NCBI GenBank assembly: GCA_002344005.1
Contig: DDTD01000098.1
Location: 62,001 to 126,000, forward strand
DNA from: Ignavibacteria bacterium UBA2373
Lineage (GTDB): Bacteria; Bacteroidota; Ignavibacteria; Kapaibacteriales; UBA961
Reading direction: 5' to 3'
Length of the DNA: 64,000 bases
The translations under genes and the position numbers were made by a program. Position 1 is the first letter of the stretch. Each line of letters opens with the position of its first letter. Below are positions 8,901-16,090 of the stretch, piece after piece. Under the pieces are notes generated by a model. That model did not search any database. It was not told where the DNA came from and worked only from the letters and a program-made list of their open reading frames with translations.

Positions 8901-10650
8901 CAGCACACTTCGTCGCGGACGTATTACCGGAGGTTTCCTCGTGCCTGACCAGCTAACAAAAACAGCATATTTACGCATGGTATTATTATCGGATGAATCC
9001 AAAGTTGATATTACCGATAATCCTATCGAAATATTCCGCCCGACAGCAAGTAAAGTGGATTCCGTTTTAAGCGGTTCTATCAATAAACGTGTATTTCTCT
9101 CTAACACTAAAATATATGGTTTACGCGGTTATGTACACGTTGACAATGGCGGTGTTTTAGTCATTCAACCGGGTACAATAATTCTTGGTGATTCAGTAGG
9201 AAAAAATTGCGCACTTGTTGTGAATCGCGGTGGTAAAATTATCGCAAAAGGTACAGCAAAATTACCGATAGTATTTTCAAGTCTTGCAGCTCCGGGACAA
9301 CGAGAATCCGGTGATTGGGGTGGATTACTAATTTTCGGTAAAGCAGTTATTAATAATCCGGGCGGCGAAGCAGCTATGGAAGGTGGCGTTGCCGATCCGA
9401 ATAATAAATCACGCTGGTATTATGGCGGTAATGATGACAATGACAGCAGCGGTATTCTTGAATATGTCCGTATTGAATTTGCAGGACTTGCATTACAACC
9501 CAATCAAGAATTAAATGGCTTAACGATGGGTGGTGTTGGTCGCAAAACAGTAATGAATAATATTCAAATCAGCTATGCCAATGATGATTCATTCGAATGG
9601 TTCGGCGGTACCGTTAATGCAAAAAATATTATTTCTATCGGTGCATTAGATGATGATTTTGATGGTGATAATGGCTGGAGTGGAAAAGTACAATTCGCTA
9701 TAGCACAACGTCACCCTAACAGAGCAGATCAATCCACAAGTCAGGCAATGGAAATGGATAATGATGCGAGCGGCTCAACACGCAAACCACTCACCTCCCC
9801 TATTTTTTCCAATATGACTGTAATCGGTCCTATCAATGATACTTCCAAAGTGCCGAATCCTCGTTATGGTGCTGCCATACAAATACGTCGCAATGCCAGA
9901 ACATCTGTTTTCAATTCAGCAATTCTCGGCTGGGGACGCGGAATGGAAATTGCACAAACTACAACGATGAATGCCGCAAAAAATGATTCCTTACAATTCC
10001 GCAATAATGCAATGTTCGGTATTCGTTCTACTCTCTTAAATTTGGCAGGTGGCACTCCGCCGACAGGCATGACAACAGAATGGATTAATACTCCTGCATT
10101 TAATAATACAATGGATAAATCATCACCTCAAAAAGCAGGTTTACAAAATCCTTTCGAGATTGTTGAATTTAATCCTGCTGCAATGGAAAGTTCACCATTA
10201 CTTAGCGGAGCAAATTTCACAAATAGTGGTATTATTGCAATTGATGATGCCTATTTTGAAAAAGTACAATTCCGCGGTGCAATGGGATTACAACGCTGGG
10301 ATGCAGAATGGACAGAATATGATCCTATTAATGCTGAATATAAAGCACAACAAGCTCCGGTTTCTGTGAATGAAAACAGCATAAATACTTCTGATATTGT
10401 GGCATCGGTTTATCCGAATCCCACTCATGATAAATGTATTGTGAAATATCAAACACGCAAAGACGGAATGGTAAAAGCACAATTTGTCAATGCTATGGGC
10501 GACATTGTTTCTACATTCTTTGCCGAGCAACAACAAGCGGGATTTTATCAATTCAATATTAATGTTCAGGATATGCCAACCGGATTATATTTTGTTCGTA
10601 TTGAGTCTGATAATAACACAATGACTATACCTGTATCAGTGTATAAATAA
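5995..10650 (+). CDS. T9SS-secreted surface protein with two beta-helix modules and Ig-like repeats
   Basis: This 1551-aa protein begins with a signal peptide (cleavage after SVQSQ, about residue 23) and AAGGA upstream of its ATG. It alternates five ~100-aa Ig/Kre9-like repeats, recognised by 'RYRFEFSTSPNGPWT' and 'IPATPTNTGYVR' motifs (about 23-130, 580-690, 695-795, 800-900, 915-1020), with two large beta-helix modules (about 135-575 and 1025-1450). The modules start with 'GYFHVDNGGTLVIEPGTI' and contain Asp/Asn-rich loops (GGNDDND, CLDDDFDADNGW) that could bind calcium. The C-terminus (about 1470-1551) is a T9SS sorting domain with VYPNPTHDKC and 'GLYFVRIES'. It is co-directional with the TonB receptor and probably its surface partner. 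Binding target unknown. Confidence 0.85.
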   Translation: MKLFTAVTTALLFWGAMSSVQSQTVQLLSPGGSPNESYRAGNSVDLVYQTSPSTVTPRPRYRFEFSTSPNGPWTSISGATNVVDSNASGTVRAGRFIGAFRIPATPTNTGYVRQVLLSDPSKTSISPFPFKIEQPQTTRIDEFLQGAVGAGETRTLTRDKVYGIKGYFHVDNGGTLVIEPGTIVVGDQVGVNSALVINRGGKIIADGRADAPIVLTSSAPPGLRAPGDWGGLLIFGKAVINNPGGEAAMEGGVADPNNKSRWYYGGNDDNDNSGILRYVRIEFGGIALQPNQELNGLTLGAVGRGTIMEKVQVSYANDDAYEWFGGTVNGKYLISTSCLDDDFDADNGWSGKVQYAVAQRSTNRADQSTSQAFETDNDASGSFRIPRTSGIFSNVTVIGPLQDVSATPNPRFGAAAQIRRASLLSIYNSIFLGWPRGIEIAQTPTMNAAYNDTVQVRNCAWYGIKTSWLNLAGGTPPSGMTTSWISTGRFNNVNDASNNPSAALLENPFSDIAFSAVPLAGSPVLSGASFVRDGVPAIDDSFFDKVSFRGAFGSDMRWDYGWANYDPVNAAYIAGAPTVAGASLRLTAPSTGRVYVAGTTATIEWDTTGTRGLRYKFQTATSIDGPWTDIQGAESITDEGSTRGRIVNGYKVPSTPSTNAYIRMVALRNDGSINTDASSILGPLTIVSYTLTSPKGGEVYRAGSRQLLAWKQEPQGELIGTVKLRFEYATSNSGPWTPIPGAEMVEDNDDKVLQGGLVLPLTQTETAFVRMTVLNEDGSPTSISSTNAQPFKVIGIRLLSPASAASLKGGSKVDIMWDTTATAGSRFRFQYRLNDTEQWNDIQGATNVLDAGANRGKIVGGFTVPNVATTNGYVRMTALAENGNPIEALSSQNEQPFTITVDKPVDGIVRIITPGAAAGERYRPGRSLDITYDTVGGYRRRYRFEYGTSANGPWTVIKGLENIIDSNRSSTLRRGRITGGFLVPDQLTKTAYLRMVLLSDESKVDITDNPIEIFRPTASKVDSVLSGSINKRVFLSNTKIYGLRGYVHVDNGGVLVIQPGTIILGDSVGKNCALVVNRGGKIIAKGTAKLPIVFSSLAAPGQRESGDWGGLLIFGKAVINNPGGEAAMEGGVADPNNKSRWYYGGNDDNDSSGILEYVRIEFAGLALQPNQELNGLTMGGVGRKTVMNNIQISYANDDSFEWFGGTVNAKNIISIGALDDDFDGDNGWSGKVQFAIAQRHPNRADQSTSQAMEMDNDASGSTRKPLTSPIFSNMTVIGPINDTSKVPNPRYGAAIQIRRNARTSVFNSAILGWGRGMEIAQTTTMNAAKNDSLQFRNNAMFGIRSTLLNLAGGTPPTGMTTEWINTPAFNNTMDKSSPQKAGLQNPFEIVEFNPAAMESSPLLSGANFTNSGIIAIDDAYFEKVQFRGAMGLQRWDAEWTEYDPINAEYKAQQAPVSVNENSINTSDIVASVYPNPTHDKCIVKYQTRKDGMVKAQFVNAMGDIVSTFFAEQQQAGFYQFNINVQDMPTGLYFVRIESDNNTMTIPVSVYK
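6673..6800 (+). repeat. Intragenic near-identical segment, copy 1
   Basis: This stretch encodes GDWGGLLIFGKAVINNPGG and following residues in the first beta-helix module. It matches 9310-9437 with about five differences before the glycine/aspartate loop, all silent. See the finding on internal duplication. Confidence 0.85.
9310..9437 (+). repeat. Intragenic near-identical segment, copy 2
   Basis: This is the second copy of the 6673-6800 segment, 2637 bp downstream in the same gene, in the second beta-helix module. Confidence 0.85.
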
Positions 10651-10681
10651 TTCCTTTTCCTCCTACCCCACACGGAAAAGC

Positions 10682-10718
10682 GGGCGTATTTCTTCGGAAA
10701 TGCGCCCATTTTTTTTTT
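10682..10718 (+). terminator. Intrinsic terminator with a cUUCGg tetraloop
   Basis: An 11-bp stem (10682-10692 with 10697-10707, one G-U pair) is closed by the extra-stable UUCG loop and followed by ten T. It ends the beta-helix transcript. Confidence 0.9.
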
Positions 10719-10810
10719 GCAAAACAGCGCTATTTGGATTCATTCTGAATAGTTACAATTTAATAATGAATCAATAATATATCCATAAAATTCCGGTAAT
10801 CTCCAAACGG

Positions 10811-10818
10811 TAATTTTG
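10811..10818 (+). promoter_or_regulatory. Bacteroidota-type -7 element for the PhoX-like gene
   Basis: GGTAATTTTGTG matches TAnnTTTG exactly. The predicted start gives a leader of about 27 nt to ATG 10852. With the terminator at 10682-10718 it shows that the phosphatase gene is a separate transcription unit. No clear -33 TTG. Confidence 0.5.
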
Positions 10819-10851
10819 TGAATATTATTAACATCTTTATTTAGAGGAAAA

Positions 10852-12714
10852 ATGAAAAAATCTCTACTCGTCGGATTATTATCCGTTTCGTTAATTTCGC
10901 AAGCAGCAGGCGCAGAATTTCCTACAAAAGTTCAGCCGAAATCAATGATTCCTTATATAACACATAGCGTTGTTGTGCCACCATCACCATTAAAATATCA
11001 AGTGTTGTTTATTGGTGGTGTGCATGATGTACAAACTACACCCACATACGGTAAACCCGCAGGCGCAACCAAAGCCAAACAATGGCATGACTTTATCGGC
11101 TTTACAAAAGCTGATGCAACAAAAGGCGAAACAGGACTTGGTTGGATTTCTGTGAATCATGAAATGGTTCAAGCCAATGATAATATCGGTGATGGCGGCG
11201 GAATGACCGTGTTCAAAGTTGCAAAAAGCGGTGACTCAATTATTGTTGTTGATCAAACACTTTCTGATGGTCGTACAGGAAAATATTTTAATGTTGATTT
11301 TGTGAATACAGTTGGCGAAACAGGTATGAATTGCGGTGGTATTCAAAGCCCTGATGGTCGTATCTGGACAGCAGAAGAATGGTTCCGCAGTGCAAATAAT
11401 GATGGCACAGGCGATGATATTTTCCAAAAAGGCACAGGTGTGCGTGATACGTCTGATTTTACGATTGGCACGACAACTCCCAATGGTTTCCCGGGATATA
11501 ATGGCACAAAAATCAAAAAATACCAAAATTTTAACTGGATGGTAGAAATTGACCCTCGCACTGCCAAAGCAGTTCGCAAACAATATAATTGGGGTCGTCA
11601 AGGATTTGAAGGCGGCGCGGTATTGCCTGATAATAAAACAGTTATTCTCGGTGAAGATGGTGATGCAGGAGCTTCATTATTAACAAAATTTGTTGCCGAT
11701 ACACCGGGTGATTTTACAAAAGGAAAAACATATATATTCAAACAAAAAGATAATTCATTCCAAGGCGATTGGATTGAAGTACCACAGGACATCAATACGA
11801 TGCTCGATATTCATACATGGGCTAAACAAAATAATGCTACCGGCTTTACACGTATAGAATGGGTTACATTTGACAAAAAAACTAATACTATTTATATGAC
11901 CGAAACAGGTTCCGATGCACCGGGTTCGGCAATCAAGAAAAATATGGCAGCAGGTTTCGGTATCCCAAAACATTACAAAGACATGGCAACAGCTTCAAAA
12001 ACAACTGTTGACAGCAGCACATTCAATGATTATTATGGCAGAGTATTGTCATTAGATTTAACAACAAATGAAGTTAAATCATACATTGAAGGCGGTCCAA
12101 AATTGGACGAAAAAAAGGCTTATACAGAATATCCTGATAAACATTTAACTAACCCTGACGGATTAACTATTTTAGAAGTAAAAAACAAAAGATACCTAAT
12201 TATCTGCGAAGATCTTAACGGTACATCATTTGGACGTGTTCCTTTCGGCATGAGCAATCGCAGTTGTGAAATTTATGCTCTTGATTTGGATGCTGAACCG
12301 AAAATCGAAAATCTTACTCGTTTAGCAATCGTACCCTATGGTGCAGAGGTTACCGGTGCATGCGCAATTGATAATGGCAATACATTATTATTCAATTCTC
12401 AGCACCCAAGTTCATACAATCAATACCCTTATAACAATTCTTTGACTGTGGCAATCTCCGGTTTCGATAAATTAGTAACGGGTATTAAAGAATTAGATGG
12501 TACTTCTTCCATTAAAGGAATAAAAGTCTATCCTAATCCGGCATCACGCGAATTACGTTTCGATAATACCATGGACGCTGCTTTGTATAATAATGAAGGC
12601 AGTAGAGTACGTGTTGTCCGTAATGCTAATACTATGGACATTTCCGATCTTAATGCAGGTGTCTATTTCTTAATGAACAATGACGGCGATACACAAAAAG
12701 TAATTATTGAATAA
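10852..12714 (+). CDS. PhoX-family (DUF839) phosphatase-like protein with T9SS sorting domain
   Basis: This 620-aa secreted protein has GAGGA 5 bases before the ATG, a signal peptide cleaved after about residue 21 (SQAAGAE), and a beta-propeller domain with PhoX-like motifs: 'GLGWISVNHEM' (about 95-105), 'CGGIQSPDGRIWTAEEW' (about 162-178), 'GFEGGAVLPDNKTVILGEDG' (about 250-270) and 'CEDLNG'. PhoX enzymes are Ca/Fe-dependent alkaline phosphatases that strip phosphate from organic esters outside the cell. The C-terminal ~80 residues (VYPNPASRELRF ... GVYFLMNNDG) form a T9SS sorting domain, so it should be surface-attached or released. It has its own promoter between the beta-helix gene and the haem peroxidase. 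Function as a true phosphatase is inferred from the fold motifs. Confidence 0.75.
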   Translation: MKKSLLVGLLSVSLISQAAGAEFPTKVQPKSMIPYITHSVVVPPSPLKYQVLFIGGVHDVQTTPTYGKPAGATKAKQWHDFIGFTKADATKGETGLGWISVNHEMVQANDNIGDGGGMTVFKVAKSGDSIIVVDQTLSDGRTGKYFNVDFVNTVGETGMNCGGIQSPDGRIWTAEEWFRSANNDGTGDDIFQKGTGVRDTSDFTIGTTTPNGFPGYNGTKIKKYQNFNWMVEIDPRTAKAVRKQYNWGRQGFEGGAVLPDNKTVILGEDGDAGASLLTKFVADTPGDFTKGKTYIFKQKDNSFQGDWIEVPQDINTMLDIHTWAKQNNATGFTRIEWVTFDKKTNTIYMTETGSDAPGSAIKKNMAAGFGIPKHYKDMATASKTTVDSSTFNDYYGRVLSLDLTTNEVKSYIEGGPKLDEKKAYTEYPDKHLTNPDGLTILEVKNKRYLIICEDLNGTSFGRVPFGMSNRSCEIYALDLDAEPKIENLTRLAIVPYGAEVTGACAIDNGNTLLFNSQHPSSYNQYPYNNSLTVAISGFDKLVTGIKELDGTSSIKGIKVYPNPASRELRFDNTMDAALYNNEGSRVRVVRNANTMDISDLNAGVYFLMNNDGDTQKVIIE

Positions 12715-12733
12715 ATAACACTAATATTCGTAA

Positions 12734-12769
12734 AAACCGGTGATGTACGTGCATCATCGGTTTTTTTTT
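12734..12769 (+). terminator. Intrinsic terminator after the PhoX-like gene
   Basis: AACCGGTGATG pairs with CATCATCGGTT (one mismatch) across a short loop, followed by nine T. The next gene starts only 14 bp later, so the terminator may be leaky or the peroxidase gene may depend on partial read-through. Confidence 0.8.
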
Positions 12770-12782
12770 ATATGAGAGACCT

Positions 12783-14696
12783 ATGAAAAAAATTAGTATA
12801 ATCGGTATTTTTCTTCTTTTTGGATTTACCGTCATCACCCCTACGTCACAGTTTACCATGACTTCATCGCATGTCTTGAGAAATTCGCTATCTATTGTAG
12901 AATCTTCTCTACAAAGACTCAAAGATATTGTCAAGACTCAAAAAGAAGACAGCATAAAAGCGTTATATCATATCAGCAGAAACAATTACAAACAGTGTGA
13001 ATTTATCATTGAATATTATGATGGGGGTTTAGTATCATCAATAATCAATGCCGCTCCCCTTCCAAAATTAAATCCATCATCGGCACAAACTGACATATTG
13101 GAACCTCATGGTTTTCAGGTATTGGATGAAATAATATACGCAGACGATCAATCACTTGAACAACGTTCCGATGCCATCATCAAAGAAATTGATTATATAC
13201 TCCATTCTCTTCATGATTTTTCGCTGCTTGCACAAGGCATACATATAGAAAAACGCCATCTATTAGAGTCAATACAATTAGGACTATTAAGGGTTGTTTC
13301 ATTAGGTATTACGGGTTTTGATACACCGGGATCGGATAATGCCATTGGGGAAACATCATTTGTACTTCAGTCTATGGCACAGTATATATCTCTACTCCAA
13401 CCACTTTCTACTCAAGAAAAAAAATCACTGCAACAGACCTTAACGCTCTGCAAACAAGCATCACAATATTGTAAAAAAAATAAGAATTTCGATACGTTCG
13501 ACAGGGCATCTTTTATTCGTGAATACGCGGAACCATTATTTAAAAAAATTCAAGCTCTCTACACTGATTTTTCTATTGAATATTATGATGAAACAACAAC
13601 AAGACCATCGTCAATTAATTTTCGCAGCCCATCACTTTTTTCCACGACACTTTTTTCTGCTTCATACTATACCCGACAAATGCCGCAAGATATAAATGAT
13701 ACACGAAAATACTTAGGTAAACTCTTATTTTTTGATCCCATACTTTCACGAAACAGTGAACGCTCATGTGCTTCATGTCATCAACCGGAAAAAGCATTTA
13801 CGGATGGTTTACCAACAAGTATGGCATTCAATAAACAAGGTAATATCTTACGCAATGCCCCTACGCTAATCAATGCAATCTATGCCGGTCGCTTATTTTA
13901 TGACTTACGTGCCCATTCATTTGAAGATCAAGTGCAACATGTGGTGACTGATGACAATGAGTTTCATTCAGATTTTTCAACCATTATTTCTAAGATGGAA
14001 TCTTCGACAGAATACCGAGAATTATTTTCAAAAGCATTTCCCGACATAAAACATAATAATATTTCGCCATACACAATAAGCGCAGCTTTGGGTGCATATC
14101 AAATGACTCTTGTGTCGTTCAACTCAGATTTTGACAAATATATCCGTTCTGAAAAAAAATCAGTCTCTCGGGAAGTAAAAAACGGCTTTAATCTTTTTAT
14201 GGGAAAAGCAGCTTGTGGTACATGTCATTTTGCTCCAACATTTGCAGGCTTGGTACCGCCTCGGTTTACTGAGAGTGAGTCTGAAATATTAGGTATTCTT
14301 CAGCAATTTGACACTCTCTCACCTAAACTTGACACAGATGCAGGCAGATATGCGGGTCATGCCAAAGACCAAGTTGCACTGTACAAAAGATCATTCAAAA
14401 CAATGACTGTACGTAACAGTGGATTAACCGCACCATATTTTCATAATGGGAAATTTAAGACTCTTGAGCAAGTTCTCGAATTTTATGACCACGGAGGTGG
14501 AGCAGGATTAGGGTTAGATGTCCCCTATCAAACGCTGCCCTCCGACAAACTTCATTTAACGAAAAATGAAAAACGTGATATTATTGCATTTCTTCACTCA
14601 TTAACGGATACAACAGGTTTGACAAATAAACCGAGTAAACTTCCTGCCATAGAATCGCAGAAAGCATCAGGCAGAACTATTGGTGGTTTGTATTAA
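12783..14696 (+). CDS. Imelysin-like/di-haem cytochrome c peroxidase (MauG/CcpA-type) fusion
   Basis: This 637-aa protein starts with a signal-like hydrophobic segment. Residues ~30-270 are all-helical and carry an 'EPHGFQVLDEIIYADD' motif similar to the GxxxxE region of imelysin/EfeO metal-binding domains. Residues ~290-620 form a di-haem peroxidase: haem motifs C329-A-S-C332-H333 and C478-G-T-C481-H482, with the family's 'FFDPILSRNSERSCASCH', 'LRNAPTLINAIY' and 'YFHNGKFKTLEQVLEFY' blocks. It would act in the periplasm, reducing H2O2 or oxidising a partner with cytochrome c electrons. The imelysin/peroxidase pairing is usually linked to iron. Its 3' end overlaps the convergent DUF1801 gene by 20 bp. 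Confidence 0.82.
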   Translation: MKKISIIGIFLLFGFTVITPTSQFTMTSSHVLRNSLSIVESSLQRLKDIVKTQKEDSIKALYHISRNNYKQCEFIIEYYDGGLVSSIINAAPLPKLNPSSAQTDILEPHGFQVLDEIIYADDQSLEQRSDAIIKEIDYILHSLHDFSLLAQGIHIEKRHLLESIQLGLLRVVSLGITGFDTPGSDNAIGETSFVLQSMAQYISLLQPLSTQEKKSLQQTLTLCKQASQYCKKNKNFDTFDRASFIREYAEPLFKKIQALYTDFSIEYYDETTTRPSSINFRSPSLFSTTLFSASYYTRQMPQDINDTRKYLGKLLFFDPILSRNSERSCASCHQPEKAFTDGLPTSMAFNKQGNILRNAPTLINAIYAGRLFYDLRAHSFEDQVQHVVTDDNEFHSDFSTIISKMESSTEYRELFSKAFPDIKHNNISPYTISAALGAYQMTLVSFNSDFDKYIRSEKKSVSREVKNGFNLFMGKAACGTCHFAPTFAGLVPPRFTESESEILGILQQFDTLSPKLDTDAGRYAGHAKDQVALYKRSFKTMTVRNSGLTAPYFHNGKFKTLEQVLEFYDHGGGAGLGLDVPYQTLPSDKLHLTKNEKRDIIAFLHSLTDTTGLTNKPSKLPAIESQKASGRTIGGLY

Positions 14697-15060
14697 ATGA
14701 TTGAACTATCCATTCTTTTTTGTATTCCACCATTTTTTGAATAAGGTCATAAGGCATCGGTTTATTCAAGGGAAATTGCACCGAGCCCTTACCTTGTTTA
14801 TAGAGTGATAATTCTTCTGCAAAATATTCATGAGCTGAAGGTGTGGCATAAAGACCGATATGTGTTTTAAATGCAGCAAAATATAGTAATGGTTTACCCC
14901 GATACGTATAAGCCGGCATCGAATATGCAATGCTTTCTTTCGCATCGGGTACAGCCATCAAAACAATACTTCGGATATTTAGTAAATATTGTTGGATTAT
15001 TTCCGAATACTGTGATATATATTCAGCGACATTCTCTGCTTTTTTATTTGTTTTTTTCAT
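14677..15060 (-). CDS. DUF1801 (YdhG/frataxin-like fold) protein
   Basis: The 127-aa cytosolic protein has the DUF1801 signature: an N-terminal helix of 'EYISQYSEIIQQYLLNIR', then 'VPDAKESIAYSMPAY' with the conserved Glu-Ser-Ile-x-Y-x-Met-Pro, 'KPLLYFAAFKTHIGLYA' and 'KGSVQFPLNKPMP'. Members have been discussed as iron chaperones because of a frataxin-like fold, but the biochemical role is not settled. The last 20 bases overlap the end of the convergent peroxidase gene, so there is no room for a terminator between them. Confidence 0.85.
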   Translation of the reverse strand: MKKTNKKAENVAEYISQYSEIIQQYLLNIRSIVLMAVPDAKESIAYSMPAYTYRGKPLLYFAAFKTHIGLYATPSAHEYFAEELSLYKQGKGSVQFPLNKPMPYDLIQKMVEYKKEWIVQSFNTNHQ

Positions 15061-15085
15061 AGAATTATTGCTTTATTCTCTATAA

Positions 15086-15967
15086 TTATTTTGCGCATAA
15101 TTCACTATATGCTTTTCTCATACCTTCATATAAAGGCAACATCATACGAACAAAAGATGACCTGTCCTGCGAAGCAGCAATAGAGCGTTCATGTGAACCC
15201 TCATGCGTGAAAATGTCTAAGGGTGCATTATCATTTTCCATTGTCTCAACAATGCATTGTGCAATCTCATCAGCAGATTTCATTTTAGCCAAAGGTGCCA
15301 AAGCTATCCCCTTTTCTCGGGCAATTGTGCGTGAATATGCAATTCCTTTTGCAAACAGATTACCAATGGGCATAGTTTCTGTGACATCAGCCCATTCAGT
15401 AAGCACACCATCAGGGCATATAACATGCGTCCTAACATTTGTACCCGCCAATTCAGCTGCTAATCCGGCATGAAATCCAACAGCGGCATGCTTTGCAGCA
15501 ACATAGGCACTATTGTAAGGAAATCCCATCGTTCCCGCAACACTCGACACCGTAATGATGACACCCGAATTTCTTGCTTTCATCGTAGGCAAAACTTCTC
15601 GAACGGCATACCACAAAGAATAGACATTCAAAGAAAACATAGAATGAAGATGCTCATCGGTTGTATCCTCTACCGCACCCGTATAGCCACGTCCGGCATT
15701 ATTTATGAGGACATCAACTTCACCAAGTTCTGATTTTACTTGAGTTAATGCATCTATAACAGATTCCTTTTTCGTGACATCACACTCTATCGGTAATAAT
15801 TGAGCACCTGTATTTTCAAGTGATGCCACAATGGATTGCAAACGATCATATCGGCGGGCTAATAAAGCAATCTTTGATTTTTTTTCGGCACATAGTCGCA
15901 CCAATGATTCACCAATCCCGGAAGATGCGCCGGTAATGACTATAACAGTATTTTCAGTAATCAGCAT
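15086..15967 (-). CDS. Short-chain dehydrogenase/reductase
   Basis: This 293-aa SDR has the cofactor motif TGASSGIG near residue 14, the NNAG motif, a catalytic Ser in 'ITVSSVAG', and the Tyr-x3-Lys pair in AYVAAKHA. ATG 15967 is preferred because it begins directly before the first Rossmann strand (MLITENTVIVITGASSG). An in-frame ATG at 16024 would add a non-conserved stretch. The minus-strand TAnnTTTG element at 16054-16061 lies 87 bp upstream, face-to-face with the promoter of the VWA gene. Substrate cannot be inferred; classical SDRs of this type reduce ketones or oxidise alcohols with NAD(P)H. Confidence 0.88.
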   Translation of the reverse strand: MLITENTVIVITGASSGIGESLVRLCAEKKSKIALLARRYDRLQSIVASLENTGAQLLPIECDVTKKESVIDALTQVKSELGEVDVLINNAGRGYTGAVEDTTDEHLHSMFSLNVYSLWYAVREVLPTMKARNSGVIITVSSVAGTMGFPYNSAYVAAKHAAVGFHAGLAAELAGTNVRTHVICPDGVLTEWADVTETMPIGNLFAKGIAYSRTIAREKGIALAPLAKMKSADEIAQCIVETMENDNAPLDIFTHEGSHERSIAASQDRSSFVRMMLPLYEGMRKAYSELCAK

Positions 15968-16037
15968 ACAATTCTCTTTTTTGAAACAAAATGATGAAGC
16001 AAACTTAGAAAACTTCTTGAACATACATACTAATCTT

Positions 16038-16067
16038 TTGTCGAATAATGACACAAACGTATCTTTG
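16038..16067 (+). promoter_or_regulatory. Promoter of the VWA gene (TTG-N19-TATCTTTG)
   Basis: TTG at 16038-16040 and TATCTTTG at 16060-16067 are separated by 19 bp, a full match to the Bacteroidota sigma-70 promoter. The predicted start near 16074 leaves ~17 nt before ATG 16091. Confidence 0.75.
16054..16061 (-). promoter_or_regulatory. -7 element for the SDR gene overlapping the opposite promoter
   Basis: Read on the minus strand this is TACGTTTG, an exact TAnnTTTG. It shares the two bases 16060-16061 with the plus-strand -7 element. No minus-strand TTG is seen at the expected distance. Confidence 0.45.
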
Positions 16068-16090
16068 CACAATGTACGAAGGAGTTGATA

